Positions 55,245 through 64,000 of a stretch of DNA of 64,000 nucleotides are shown piece after piece. Every line of letters starts with the position of its first letter. Position 1 is the stretch's first letter. The notes under the pieces are model-generated. The model was not told the origin of the DNA and made no database searches. It worked only from the letters and a program-made list of their open reading frames with translations. The stretch is from assembly GCA_030710605.1 (NCBI GenBank), contig CP092870.1, positions 15,303,570-15,367,569 of the forward strand, read 5' to 3'. The DNA is from Cordylochernes scorpioides. Its lineage: Eukaryota; Arthropoda; Arachnida; Pseudoscorpiones; Chernetidae. The position numbers and the translations under genes were made by a program.

Positions 55245-55668
55245 TGATGTAGCACTTAAAGGACTTTGACCCAATACCATCTTTCTGAAAGCGCCACCTT
55301 TCCTCCATTACGGAAAACCATTATTCTTGACTTGTTTTCGTTCAGAGTTAGTAAGTTAGTTTCTAGATAGGTTTTCAGTATATTGATTTTCAATTGAAGG
55401 TTTATTTTAGAATCACCGATCAAAACGATATCGTCGGCATATAGGAGGAGGTGTATGTTTCCGAAATTGGGTAAGTATCTTCCTGACAACCCCGAGTCAT
55501 CAAATATTTAAATCAAATCATTAATGAAGAGTAGGAATAGGCATGGGGATAGTGGGTCACCTTGGAGCACCCCCGAACGAATTTCAATGAATTCAGTTAT
55601 AGAATTGTTCCAACGAACCGCAGCGGTCATGTCTTCATAATAACATTTAATTAGGTTGACAAATAAAT
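55245..55668 (-). pseudogene. Non-LTR reverse transcriptase fragment
   Basis: The minus strand reads VNLIKCYYEDMTAAVRW, then EIRSGVLQGDPLSPCLFLLF (the conserved GxxQGDPLSP block), a stop at about 55510, then HLLLYADDIVLIGDS with the catalytic YADD, and the thumb start TYLETNLLTLNENKSRIMVF. Only about 140 residues of the fingers-palm region survive. It is a LINE different from the one at 47161, as judged by context only. Confidence 0.85.
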
Positions 55669-55768
55669 ACGCTTAACACATGAAAAACAAATAGAAAAAA
55701 ATACATATATGTAATTTCAATCACATATGAAAAGTAAGAGAAGAATAAGACACTGATACTAACTCTAA

Positions 55769-55828
55769 CAAGCGTTGTGGTTAGATAGAAGTGGTACTTC
55801 AGGATCTCCGTGTTGAAGAGCACGTTAG
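55769..55828 (-). CDS. Candidate small exon, unassigned
   Basis: 60 bp, acceptor GCTTTTTCAG, encoding ANVLFNTEILKYHFYLTTTL in phase 0, with a weak GTTAGA donor. Conserved-looking composition, but family unknown. Confidence 0.35.
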
Positions 55829-55964
55829 CCTGAAAAAGCTCGAGAAATAAAAGAATTACGAAAATAAACCAAGACCTAGATTCCTTATTGATTTATTTAA
55901 TTGTTATTTAATGTTTTAACTTGATATATATAGATGGTGCGTTATTCCTTTGTAATAGTTGTAT

Positions 55965-56146
55965 TACAGTATAAACTCCCTTTAGCAGACACCCCGCTAG
56001 CAGACACCTCTCCACGAAGGACAGTTTTCATTTACAAAATTACCATTTTTACTATTTAGCAATTCTCTGGTAAGAGGACACCTCTACCTAAAGGACACTT
56101 TGGCTCTACAATTAGGTGTTGTCCTTTACAGGTAGGTTCTACTGTA
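55965..56146. repeat. MITE family P
   Basis: TACAGTATAAACTCCCTTTA ... AGGTAGGTTCTACTGTA. Confidence 0.7.
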
Positions 56147-56187
56147 TATCTAAAATAAAATAATGCATACTTTTCACTTTTGCATGT

Positions 56188-56486
56188 GGGGGGTCGGTGG
56201 AAGGCTGGTTAAACCGTTTGGTTTTCGACCGCTACGACCCGGGTTCGATTCCCGCATTGGGCACTTTTTTCTGTTTAAAAAAAAAATGCTCCAATGGCCC
56301 CCGATTCTTGCAAAAGTCCAACCCCACCAGCGAGTGCAAGTAACCAAACGGGGCTCTGGCACATTTGTAAGTGCAAAGTCGAACTGCTTTTCACATGTGT
56401 AGACATGTGGTGCGCTTACAGTAAAAGCAGTCGCTAACTACCCACCATGATTATCATAGCCTGTACCACGTGTACTAGGGATAATA
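56188..56486 (+). mobile_element. SINE S1, full length with perfect target duplication
   Basis: 299 bp. tRNA-derived head (GGGGGTCGGTGGAAGGCTGG ... GGGTTCGATTCCCGC, a clear pol III B box near 56241), A-rich linker, body, end CTAGGGATAATA. ACTTTTGCATGT flanks it at 56176-56187 and 56487-56498. Confidence 0.92.
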
Positions 56487-56497
56487 ACTTTTGCATG

Positions 56498-56661
56498 TAC
56501 AGTTAAACCTGTCTATAGAGCCCCCTCTAAATAGTGCCTCCCTCTCTCTAGTTCCAGATTTTAAATACGTAGTACGATGCCATTTACATTAAAAGTGACC
56601 TGTCTATAGCACCTTATTTTGGTGAGTTCAAGAGGGGGCGCTATAGACAAGTTTAACTGTA
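56498..56661. repeat. Tigger/pogo-like MITE (family T)
   Basis: TACAGTTAAACCTGTCTATA ... TATAGACAAGTTTAACTGTA, 164 bp with TA ends. Confidence 0.85.
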
Positions 56662-56756
56662 TTGTCGAAAAAATTATGTTAATTACTAAAAAAATTGTCT
56701 TCATGCAAATATTTGCTTTATGAAAATCTGTGAATAAGCTGAACAAATATTGAATC

Positions 56757-56885
56757 CATAAGGCATAATTTGGATTTTAGATTTTAAACACAAGGTAATA
56801 ACACCAAATACAAATAAAGTGTGTGATGTTTTGTAACAGCGTTGTTACCATCTTCAGACAAAAGTGCTGAGACAAAAGTTCTGTT
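56757..56885. repeat. MITE G fragment
   Basis: ATAAGGCATAATTTGGATTT ... AACAGCGTTGTTACCATCTTC; left half only. Confidence 0.65.
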
Positions 56886-57043
56886 CAGTTACTTGTACTC
56901 ATTGGTGGGGTTTGGACTTTTGCAAGAATTCATGGATCATTGAAGCAATTTTGTATTGAGAAAAAAGTATCCAATGCGGGTTGGATCCTGGGTCGTGGCT
57001 ATAGGAAATCGATGGTTTAAACCTCTCGTCCACGGATCCCCCC
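56886..57043 (-). mobile_element. SINE S1 5' half, decayed
   Basis: Minus-strand head (GGGGGGATCCGTGGACGAG...), degraded B box and start of body, abutting the MITE G fragment. Confidence 0.6.
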
Positions 57044-57142
57044 AATGTAACATGATTTACTTAAATACCATCAACCCCAATCACACTCTATCTCTGAATA
57101 TTAAAACTTTTTTAACACTACTTTTCTTTTTAAATATATATA

Positions 57143-57511
57143 TACAGTAAAACCTCCATGAGAGGACACTCACGCTAGAGGAAACCTCTCTACAAAGGAC
57201 AGTTTTCATTACCAATACAGTAGAACCTCCATGAGAGGACACTTGCTAGAAGACACCACTCTACAAGAACAGTTTACGTCACCACTACAGTAGAACCTCC
57301 ATGAGAGGACACTCACGCTAGAGGACATCTCTTTACAAAGGACAGTTTTCATTACCAATACAGTAGAAACTCCGTGAGAGGACACTTTCTAGAAGACACC
57401 TAGAAGACACCTTTTACTATTTAACAACTCTCCGGTAAGAGGACATCTCTCCCTAAAGGACACTTTGGCTCTGCAACTTTGTGTCCTTTACAGGGAGGTA
57501 GTTCTACTGTT
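57143..57511. repeat. MITE P with 4-fold tandem 5' end
   Basis: CAGTAGAACCTCC-type starts occur at 57145, 57218, 57288 and 57361, spaced 70-73 bp, then a single 3' half ending GTAGTTCTACTGT. Confidence 0.75.
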
Positions 57512-57741
57512 TTATATTTATAAATTCAATTGCCATTTATCAATCAAATTTGTAACAATTAAATATATATACTGGCAATGTGTTTCTTTTTAATAATACC
57601 ATCTAATTTTATCTCTACAGACCTCACTACAATGGTAAACTGATGAGCCAAGCCCTCTCATTCAATAACTTTAATTATTGCAGTATAGTCTGTAGAGATG
57701 AGATATTTGATGATATTATCAAAAAGAAACACATTGCCATT

Positions 57742-57860
57742 AAACACAAGGTAATAAGGCCAAATCCAAATAATAGTGTTTCACATACTATTTATTTATT
57801 TTGGATTTGCTCTCATTACCTTATGTTTATAATCTATAATCCAAATTCTGGCCTTATAAC
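57742..57860. repeat. MITE G, short copy
   Basis: AACACAAGGTAATAAGGCCA ... CATTACCTTATGTTTATAATC with ATAATCCAAATTCTGGCC end. Confidence 0.65.
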
Positions 57861-57896
57861 ATTGCCAATAAATTCAATTGTTACAAATTTTATATA

Positions 57897-58068
57897 TACA
57901 GTAGAACCTCCATGAGAGGACACTCACGCTAGAAAGCACCTCTCTACAAAAGACAGTTTTATTGTAAAAATTACCATTTTTAATAATTAGCAACTCTCTG
58001 GTGAGAGGACACTTCTATCTAAAGGACACTTTTGTTCTGCAACTTGGTGTCCTTTACAGGGAGGTGTA
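57897..58068. repeat. MITE family P
   Basis: TACAGTAGAACCTCCATGAG ... CCTTTACAGGGAGGTGTA; right terminus decayed. Confidence 0.65.
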
Positions 58069-58387
58069 TATTATTTACAACTATTTCTATAGCCCTTATA
58101 CTGCAATAAATATAAATTGAAAGAGGGAGGGCATGGCTCATCAATGAAGAAAAAAACCCTGAACACCTTCTAATAAACTGTCTGTTAACTTCTGATCTAA
58201 GGGAAGAAAACCAACTTTACCTGACAAATACAAAACAAGTTGTTTACACAATAAAGACCAATACATCAAGTTTAATAGATTCTGCAGGCTGTATATTTTA
58301 AGGCGAAAGTATTGACTGTTGACCACTGGCTCGTTCTGATGTAATCATTGGATGTGATTAATTTACTTAGTCTACACGTTGTTCTAA

Positions 58388-58466
58388 GCCCTCGTCCCTT
58401 TTAGGGTGAGGGTGCTTTCATCAGACCAAGACCAAACTCCGATAGTCGTGGTGACTCTGAATAACA
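58388..58466 (+). pseudogene. 18S rRNA fragment, retroposed
   Basis: 79 bp reading GGTGCTTTCATCAGACCAAG, ACCAAACTCC, TCGTGGTGACTCTGAATAAC: this is the V2-region strand of arthropod-type 18S rRNA. Perfect 16-bp duplications CTACACGTTGTTCTAA flank it (58372-58387, 58467-58482). No poly(A). The flanks show insertion by a target-primed or end-joining mechanism. Confidence 0.8.
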
Positions 58467-58770
58467 CTACACGTTGTTCTAACTGTTGTAAATGGCAACT
58501 TTGTGTACATATTTCAAGCTACTATTTCTAATTACTATATACAAAATATGATATTGAATGTGTAATTTGCATGCTTCCCAATGTTTAATTATGTAAATTT
58601 CACGATGATTTGATTTGCATATAATATCAGATTTACACGCAATTATCCTAATTGTGGATATGGGTGTCTTTGCAACTGTTTTATAATTTTATAAATAAAT
58701 AAATGGCTCATCAATGGGGAACCCTCTTTTGCCATTTTAATCTCCAGACCGCTCTACTATTGTACTAGAC

Positions 58771-59082
58771 TTTTTTTTTTGCTTATCCCTAGTACACGTG
58801 GTACAGGCCATGATAATCATGGTGGGTAAAAATAGGCGACTGCTCTTACTGTAAGTGCACCACATATCTATATATGTGAAAAGCAGTTCAACTTTTGCAC
58901 TTACAAATATGCCAGAGCCCTGTTTGGTTACTTGCACTCGCTGCTGGGGTTGGACTTTTGCAAGAATCGGCGGCCATTTGAGCTTTTTTTTTTTAATCAT
59001 AAAAAAGTGCCCAATGTGGGAATTGAACCCGGGTCTTAGCAGTTGAAAACCAATGATTTAGACCATCCTTCCACTGACCCCC
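58771..59082 (-). mobile_element. SINE S1, full length with perfect target duplication
   Basis: 312 bp on the minus strand, head to T-run tail, B box GGGTTCAATTCCCAC. ATTGTACTAGAC flanks it at 58759-58770 and 59083-59094. Confidence 0.92.
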
Positions 59083-59388
59083 ATTGTACTAGACTGAATT
59101 TCCTATATACCCCGCATTTGTTATTGAATACAGTAAATGAGTATTTTGAAAGAACTATAGACATATGCTTCTAGGACTGTAAAAATGTATTTCTGAATTA
59201 TGTATTTAAGGCATCACAGAATTCTCTTCTGTAAAATCTCAAAGTAAGCCTTATAGGCAATTGGTTTACTTATTTAGTCACGTTAGCATTTTTTAAATAG
59301 TAAAAATTGTTGGCTTTTCTGTTACAGTTTTGTTAACAATACAAACTATCAGTTTTAAAGATTGGAGTTATAATTGATTGCCACTATG

Positions 59389-59428
59389 ATAAGGCACAAT
59401 TTGGATTATAGATTATAAACACAAGGTC
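59389..59428. repeat. MITE G left end
   Basis: GATAAGGCACAATTTGGATT then TATAGATTATAAACACAAGG, cut by the LINE-derived piece. Confidence 0.65.
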
Positions 59429-59593
59429 TTCTTCTTTTTTCTTATCTCCACACAATCATTTTAGGATATCAAGTTGTGACCCTTGATGGTGTCTGTTTGA
59501 CAACCATCGTGACTGGGTGAAGTAGAATGCGTCTGCCTTTGTCATTGAGACTGGGAGCACTACTCAGTGGCAGGCCGACTGAGGCCGACTAAT
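59429..59593 (-). mobile_element. LINE-derived short element
   Basis: Minus-strand copy: CTCAGTGCTCCCAG-type 5' section joined to CAGACACCATCAA...TTGATATCC and GATAAGAAAAAAGAAGAAG tail, like 43195-43531. Confidence 0.65.
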
Positions 59594-60057
59594 TCTAAGA
59601 GAAATATTTTAGGGTTCTTAGAAAACTATTTTCTTCTTATCTGCTATCTTGTTTACACACTAAAAGCCTGCTGTGATTTTTTACCCTCAGAAGAGTAGCT
59701 GCATACCTTAGTTTTCTAATCTCAATTCTCCCAAAACTGAAATACAACCTCCACAATCCTTACAGGACATGTTCAAACTAAGATTGCCAGAACCTCCAAA
59801 ACAATGTCTTCCATGCACAATTTATTTATTTAGATTTTAGAGTTTTGTTACCATGTGTTTCTTCCATTCAAAATGTACCTTATCAATGTTATCCAAGTTT
59901 CTGTTTATTTTATAGAAGTTTATTTTATAAACAAGGTTCCAATTTTGTATGGTGTATTATGTTGTATTGGGTTTACTTTTGATGGACCTTTGTTCCATAT
60001 GTATACAGAAGAATGGTGAATCACTCTTTGTTCCAAGTTGGCAAACAAGTGCAGTAC

Positions 60058-60175
60058 AACACAAGGTAATAAGGCCAAATAAATAAATAGTGTGTGAGGT
60101 TTCGGTAACAGCGTTGATACCATCTTCAGACAAAAATCTAAATATAATCTATAATCCAAATTGTGCCTTATCAAA
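60058..60175. repeat. MITE G copy
   Basis: ACAAGGTAATAAGGCCAAAT ... GTTTCGGTAACAGCGTTGAT, then the outer end ATAATCCAAATTGTGCCTTA. Confidence 0.65.
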
Positions 60176-60180
60176 TGCAG

Positions 60181-60359
60181 TACAGTAGAACTACCCTGTA
60201 AGGGACACCAAATTGCAGAGTCAAAGTATCCTTTAGGGAGAGGTGTCCTCTTACCAGAGAGTTGCTAAATTGTAAAAATGGTAATTTTGTAAATGAAAAC
60301 TGTCCTTTCTAGAGAGGTGTCCTCTAACACGAGTGTCCTCTCATGGAGGTTATACTGTA
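60181..60359. repeat. MITE family P, complete
   Basis: TACAGTAGAACTACCCTGTA ... ATGGAGGTTATACTGTA, 179 bp. Confidence 0.75.
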
Positions 60360-60607
60360 ATACCATTTTTATTAATTTTGTTTATATATGTTGTTTTAGA
60401 AATATAGGTGAACCCGCCTTGTATTAACCCTTAGTTACTTGCGCTCACTTTTGAGACGTAACTACTCGCGCTGGGTGTAATACACCCGGTGTTTTAACAT
60501 GGTGAAATATCACTTTAAAAAAAAATAATTTTTTATATATTTTATAAGATATATTTTTATTTTAAAATATTTTTAAAACTAAAAAGTTTATTTAAGAATC
60601 AAACAAG

Positions 60608-60776
60608 AACATTCTATTATAATGTGTAGGCAATGTATGTAAATATTTCGAAAATTGTATCCCAAATTAAAAAAAAAAAAAGTTTATTCAAGAATCAAAT
60701 CTTTTTTTTTTTTTAATTTGGGATACAATTTTCGAAATATTTACATACATTGCCTACACATTATAATAGAATGTTC
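60608..60776. repeat. Hairpin duplicating the transposase 3' coding end
   Basis: Arms 60608-60670 and 60709-60776 are near-perfect inverse copies (CATTCTATTATAATGTGTAG ... AATTGTATCCCAAATT) with a ~38-base A/T loop. The right arm includes the last coding triplets of the transposase. Confidence 0.85.
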
Positions 60777-62255
60777 TTTACAAACATTCTTTTGGCACTT
60801 CTGGCATAGTTTTTTGGTCTTACGATATTTTTTATTATATCAAAGATGGCATCTTTTCCGGGCCTTTGAAAGAGGTTCTGGAATGTCTTCTTCCTAAAAT
60901 ATAAAATGATTAAGAGATAAATTTTTCAATTATATTTTGACATAAAACTTACCATAGTTTCTGGTGACTGACCAGCATCTGTTACCAAATCAAGTGACAG
61001 GGCTTTTAGGAAATCCTTTCTTCTTTTGTAAAAGTTTTGGGGTTGATTCCCATTGAAAAGAAGTTTGGAATTGACTCCAGCCAAATTTACAAGTTTACAT
61101 ATTTTGGTACGTCGTCCCACGGAATAGAGTGACATCTTTTGATCCAATAGGTCCACCCCTCCTGTCACGTGTCATGTTATAAAAAGTAATCATTTCTGGC
61201 TTCTTCTTTCCATTTGTCTCTTCATCAATTGTTGCTGTTGAGTGCATTGTAGATAAAAGAATGACACTTTTGCCCCTTTTAGAAACATATGATACAAAGG
61301 AGACATTATTTTGAAAACCAAAAATTTAGCTAAACACTTGTCGTGCGCGATTTGACATAAATTCAGGTGGTATTTCTTTTTTGTTCTTTTTGAGTGTTCC
61401 TACAAAGGTCAATTTATGCTCATTCAAAAGAACTACTGCAAGAAGATAGCTGGTATACCAATAGTCAGTAGATATGTTGCGTTTTGACCCGGAGATTGGA
61501 AGTACAAGTCTTTCAACTACATTGTTGGGAGAGTTACTTATTTGATAAGGGCCTTCAGGTTGCTTGCCAGTAAATATTTCAAGATTCACCACATAGCTTG
61601 TGCGGGACCAACATAACACATAAGTCTTTATGTCATACTAGCGGATGTGTACCCGGCTTCGCCCGGGTTTTATCCGAGTGAAAGTTTGCCTAACGAATAT
61701 TATATATTATGAAGTATAATAAACAATGTTAAAGATTAGTTTTAATTATTAATCAAGATTGTGTGTGAATATGTGAGAAAGATGTAATATCGTTGTTGTT
61801 TTCTTGGCCGACTGTTTTACATATGGTGTTATCTTAAAATTGCTTGTTTTGAATATTTTTTTAGATTGAGTTGAATGAATTGCTGAATTTTTTTTTTTGT
61901 ATTTATATATAAATAAAATTAACTCTGTTGATTTTTTTTGTATTTAATCGATAACAGCGAAGTTACGCATGTTAAAGTTAGGAAAAATATTTTGATGTTA
62001 AGCAAAACCTGCTCCATCTCGTTTTACATAAATGTTGAAAATTTGGTCGAAATTGATGCATTGTAACGAAAGTTTTTAGTGAACAACACTTATGAAATTT
62101 CCATTTTATTAATATAGATTTTACGGGTTTATTCGTAAGGTACTGCTTGAAACTACATCGGCCTTTGAATGGAATATTCTTTTCGTCTACTGTCAAATAT
62201 TCTCCAGGACGATACATAGTTTTGCAGTTTGTAACGAATTCTTCCCTGGCAGCCA
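60741..62255 (-). pseudogene. piggyBac transposase, C-terminal two-thirds
   Basis: A DDE cut-and-paste transposase. On the minus strand: EEFVTNCKTMYRPGEYLTVD with the first catalytic Asp (near 62200), the PFKGRCSFKQYLTNKPVK block, the Helitron, then DIKTYVLCWSRTSYVV, ISTDYWYTSYLLAV (second Asp, near 61475), a frame break at a TAA at 61326-61328, MTGGVDLLDQKMSLYS (third Asp region, 61168-61120), and a cysteine-rich C-terminal finger CHLCYNKKYRK...CQKCQKNVCKEHSIIMCRQC ending at TAA 60743-60741. Several frame changes make it inactive. The best match in memory is PGBD4-like. Confidence 0.85.
61638..62118 (-). mobile_element. Helitron, complete 481 bp, inside piggyBac
   Basis: Minus strand: TCTATATTAATAAAATGG at the 5' end (62118), then 3' hairpin ACCCGGGCGAAGCCGGGT, ACACATCCG, CTAG (61641-61638). 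Host bases are A and T. Skipping it restores the transposase reading frame exactly, with no duplication. Non-autonomous. Confidence 0.93.
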
Positions 62256-62316
62256 ATGAGCGCGCATTCTATCCGTGAGCTTCAGACAGACAGAATAAGG
62301 CAAATATATAAGTAGA
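62248..62316 (-). mobile_element. Helitron 5'-end fragment
   Basis: Minus strand starts TC at 62316 (TCTACTTATATATTTGCC) and matches the first ~70 bases of the Helitron at 51234 (GCCTTATTCTGTCTG, GAAGCTCACGGATAGAATGC). It ends abruptly at the piggyBac remnant. Confidence 0.7.
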
Positions 62317-63099
62317 TGTTTGAGTGTGTATGTGTCTCACCTTTCTTGGCTTCATCCTTCTGTTGGTCTCCCTTCCTCTGGAGCTTCCTCTGGAGCGGCT
62401 TGCAGAGCTGTGCACACCACCACCGTATATAAGCAAACACCACATTTACATATGCTTCTTATTATGCAAATCAACATAGGTACGCAGTGGGTTCTAATAC
62501 CATGAAGACCTTGGTTCTGTCTCTTATATAAGTACAATTGTAGATTTCAATGATTTGTAGGATTTTAAAACTCTACCCTAGCCTTCTTTTATTTCTTGCA
62601 CAAGGGTGAAGCTACATGTGCAGTACCATGGTCACACCTTCCTGAAGTATAGTGTTAAACTGCTCTATACTGGAATACAGTTGGCTCATCTTCAAGCCGT
62701 CTCAAAAGCCATTTTTTTTGTGCGTGAAGATAGAAAATGATAACATCTACCCCACTTGCCCAAAATATAGCTTGGCACCTGCAGCTCCAGAACACATTTT
62801 TGTTTGAATTAGATGTACTAAACAGGACCTTTGGGAGAGGCTACTTATCAAACAGTTTGAGGAGCATGGACTCATGGAAATTGTGTAATCTTTACACAAG
62901 AGGATAAGAAACAACAACAACAGCAAAAGCAGATCCATTACCAGGGATATAAAGAATTTAGAGAGGTAAAAATAGATGGAAGTTCAACATTTGAGAGATA
63001 TATGGTCAGGAAAATGTTCAGGGTTTTTTTTTTTCGCCCTCTATATAGTTAGAGAAATTCCCCATAGAAGGGTTTTCAACCAGAATTATGAAGGCCTAC
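62317..63099. other. Unassigned, likely intronic
   Basis: Includes a GC-richer patch 62340-62420 and a coding-like plus-strand scrap near 62825-62890 (LLIKQFEEHGLMEIV then stop). No reliable exon. Confidence 0.35.
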
Positions 63100-63194
63100 C
63101 TCAGTCTGTTCCATCAGCCTTCCCTCCAACTTCTCCAACAGCTGCTGGTAGTGAGTGTTGGACTTCTTGAGGGAGTCTACCTGGTCCTCTAGTA
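63100..63194 (-). CDS. Coiled-coil exon of an unassigned host gene
   Basis: 95 bp on the minus strand: acceptor GTGTGGTGAGCAG, two leftover bases, then LEDQVDSLKKSNTHYQQLLE and KLEGRLMEQTE, donor GTAGGC at 63099. Heptad-like spacing of Leu and Val suggests a coiled coil. It could belong to a cytoskeletal or trafficking protein, with further exons to the right of the window. Confidence 0.6.
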
Positions 63195-63573
63195 CTGCTC
63201 ACCACACAGCTCCTTGTCAACTACAACCTCTGATACAATAAGTGTGCAGTTAAAACACTTCAGGTTATAACAACGTAAAAACTCAGTGTTGTGGTTATAA
63301 CGGGATTCAATTGCATATTGATGGGAATGGTGCCTTTATTTTGAGATCAATTTCCCAAGAGCAAAGTTTATACGTTGTCAGTATTGTTTCCATCCCACAT
63401 AAAACACTTAGAAAAAACCTAACCTCTTGTTTGAGACTTTATAGTGAGTGATAGAACTGGCAATCTCAATCTTAATAAAGGAGGAAACATACAACTACCA
63501 TGGATGCCCTTGAGCCTCATAATAAGCTTGTACATGGCAATGCCCCATATTTTAAAATAAATATCAACTCTTT

Positions 63574-63725
63574 GTTGATTTTTAACTTTATTCCAGGTTA
63601 TTTGATCAACCCAATTTCCTGATAAATCAAAAAAAGACAACCAAGTATGCATTTCAGGCTATTAACCCTCATCAGGTGTTGATTTATCAAGAAAAGGGGT
63701 GAAATGGAATAAACTTGAAATCAAC
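63574..63725. repeat. Foldback MITE, 152 bp
   Basis: GTTGATTTTTAACTTTATTCC pairs with GGAATAAACTTGAAATCAAC; inner TTGATAAATCAA-type arms around GGCTATTAACCCTCATCAGG. Confidence 0.65.
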
Positions 63726-63849
63726 ATTTTAGTTTATATTTATTCTTAAAGATTGCCATTTAAAAAGCTCATTGAGCAGGATCAGGGGACATTTCATTAA
63801 TTTTAAATAACAAAAACCTTTTCTCCGCTTCTTTCTCTTTTCAAAGACT

Positions 63850-64000
63850 TCTATATTGGAAGAGTTTTTGTATTTAGATTTGAGGGGGTCCCCAGTTACA
63901 TTTTTTATCTCTGCCAATCTGGTGTTGGATGCCAAGAGGTGCGGCAGCGGAGGTTTCCTTCTGCTGTCCAGCAGTGGGGCTGGTTGACTTGGCCTTCAGC
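63850..64000 (-). CDS. Possible exon at window edge
   Basis: The minus strand from 64000 reads LKAKSTSPTAGQQKETSAAA, PLGIQHQIGRDKK in one frame and RRKPPLPHLLASNTRLAEIK in another. Both are low-complexity and end near a GTAACT. It may be the exon upstream of the coiled-coil exon; the frame is undecided. Confidence 0.3.

Larger units (their letters stand above)
60424..62255 (-). mobile_element. piggyBac element remnant
   Basis: TTAA at 60424-60427 followed by CCCTTAGTTACTTGCGCTC is a piggyBac target and terminal repeat. The transposase reads leftward from 62255 to 60741. The 5' part is lost at a junction near 62250, next to a Helitron 5' fragment. A Helitron is nested at 61638-62118. Confidence 0.85.

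Noticed and set aside
58388-58466. C/D snoRNA or hammerhead ribozyme
   Set aside because: The complement contains CTGATGA, but stem II and the GAAA core are absent; the segment is better explained as 18S rRNA.

Overview
The window is animal nuclear DNA, most likely from an arthropod (inference). It is AT-rich. The few host genes have short exons, GT-AG introns and one intron of 54 bp. Most of the sequence is transposable elements of eukaryotic families: Ty3/gypsy, Penelope-like, non-autonomous LTR, non-LTR, Helitron, piggyBac, mariner, tRNA-derived SINEs and MITEs. The clearest host gene is SURF4, read on the minus strand from four exons. A two-finger C2H2 terminal exon of BTB-zinc-finger type also points to an arthropod.

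Left of a 100-N gap (1-32722) is a nested retroelement region. Two copies of a K02A2.6-like gypsy element lie back to back: a minus-strand 3' end (1897-2790) and a plus-strand copy (2791-10634). The plus copy has a tRNA-Leu primer site, a seven-unit 73-bp leader array, gag-protease remnants and a block coding for three CCHC zinc knuckles that looks like captured host mRNA. A young 5.1-kb Ty3/gypsy element (3455-8529) sits in its leader. That element's LTRs differ at about one base, and gag and pol are linked by a textbook -1 frameshift site. Next come a 6.4-kb palindrome carrying Penelope-like GIY-YIG endonuclease ends (11553-17998), a non-autonomous LTR element with 811-bp LTRs that differ at about one base (18592-24122), an inverted, diverged relative of its interior (about 24800-27290), and non-coding DNA with local tandem duplications.

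Right of the gap (32823-64000) the repeat population changes abruptly to many short elements: a tRNA-derived SINE (two copies with perfect 12-bp target duplications), palindromic MITEs of several families, LINE 3' ends and their internally deleted derivatives, Helitrons with exact A/T junctions, a decayed piggyBac transposase and an 18S rRNA fragment inserted with a 16-bp duplication. SURF4 exons 1-4 lie at 41.76-33.33 kb on the minus strand and the 3' exons were not found. Other probable host exons are a BTB-type zinc-finger exon (49316-49547), a coiled-coil exon (63100-63194) and several unassigned ones.

Most coding potential here belongs to mobile elements. The two intact-looking young elements form a natural contrast: the gypsy element encodes its own machinery, while the 811-bp-LTR element has none and would need it supplied in trans.
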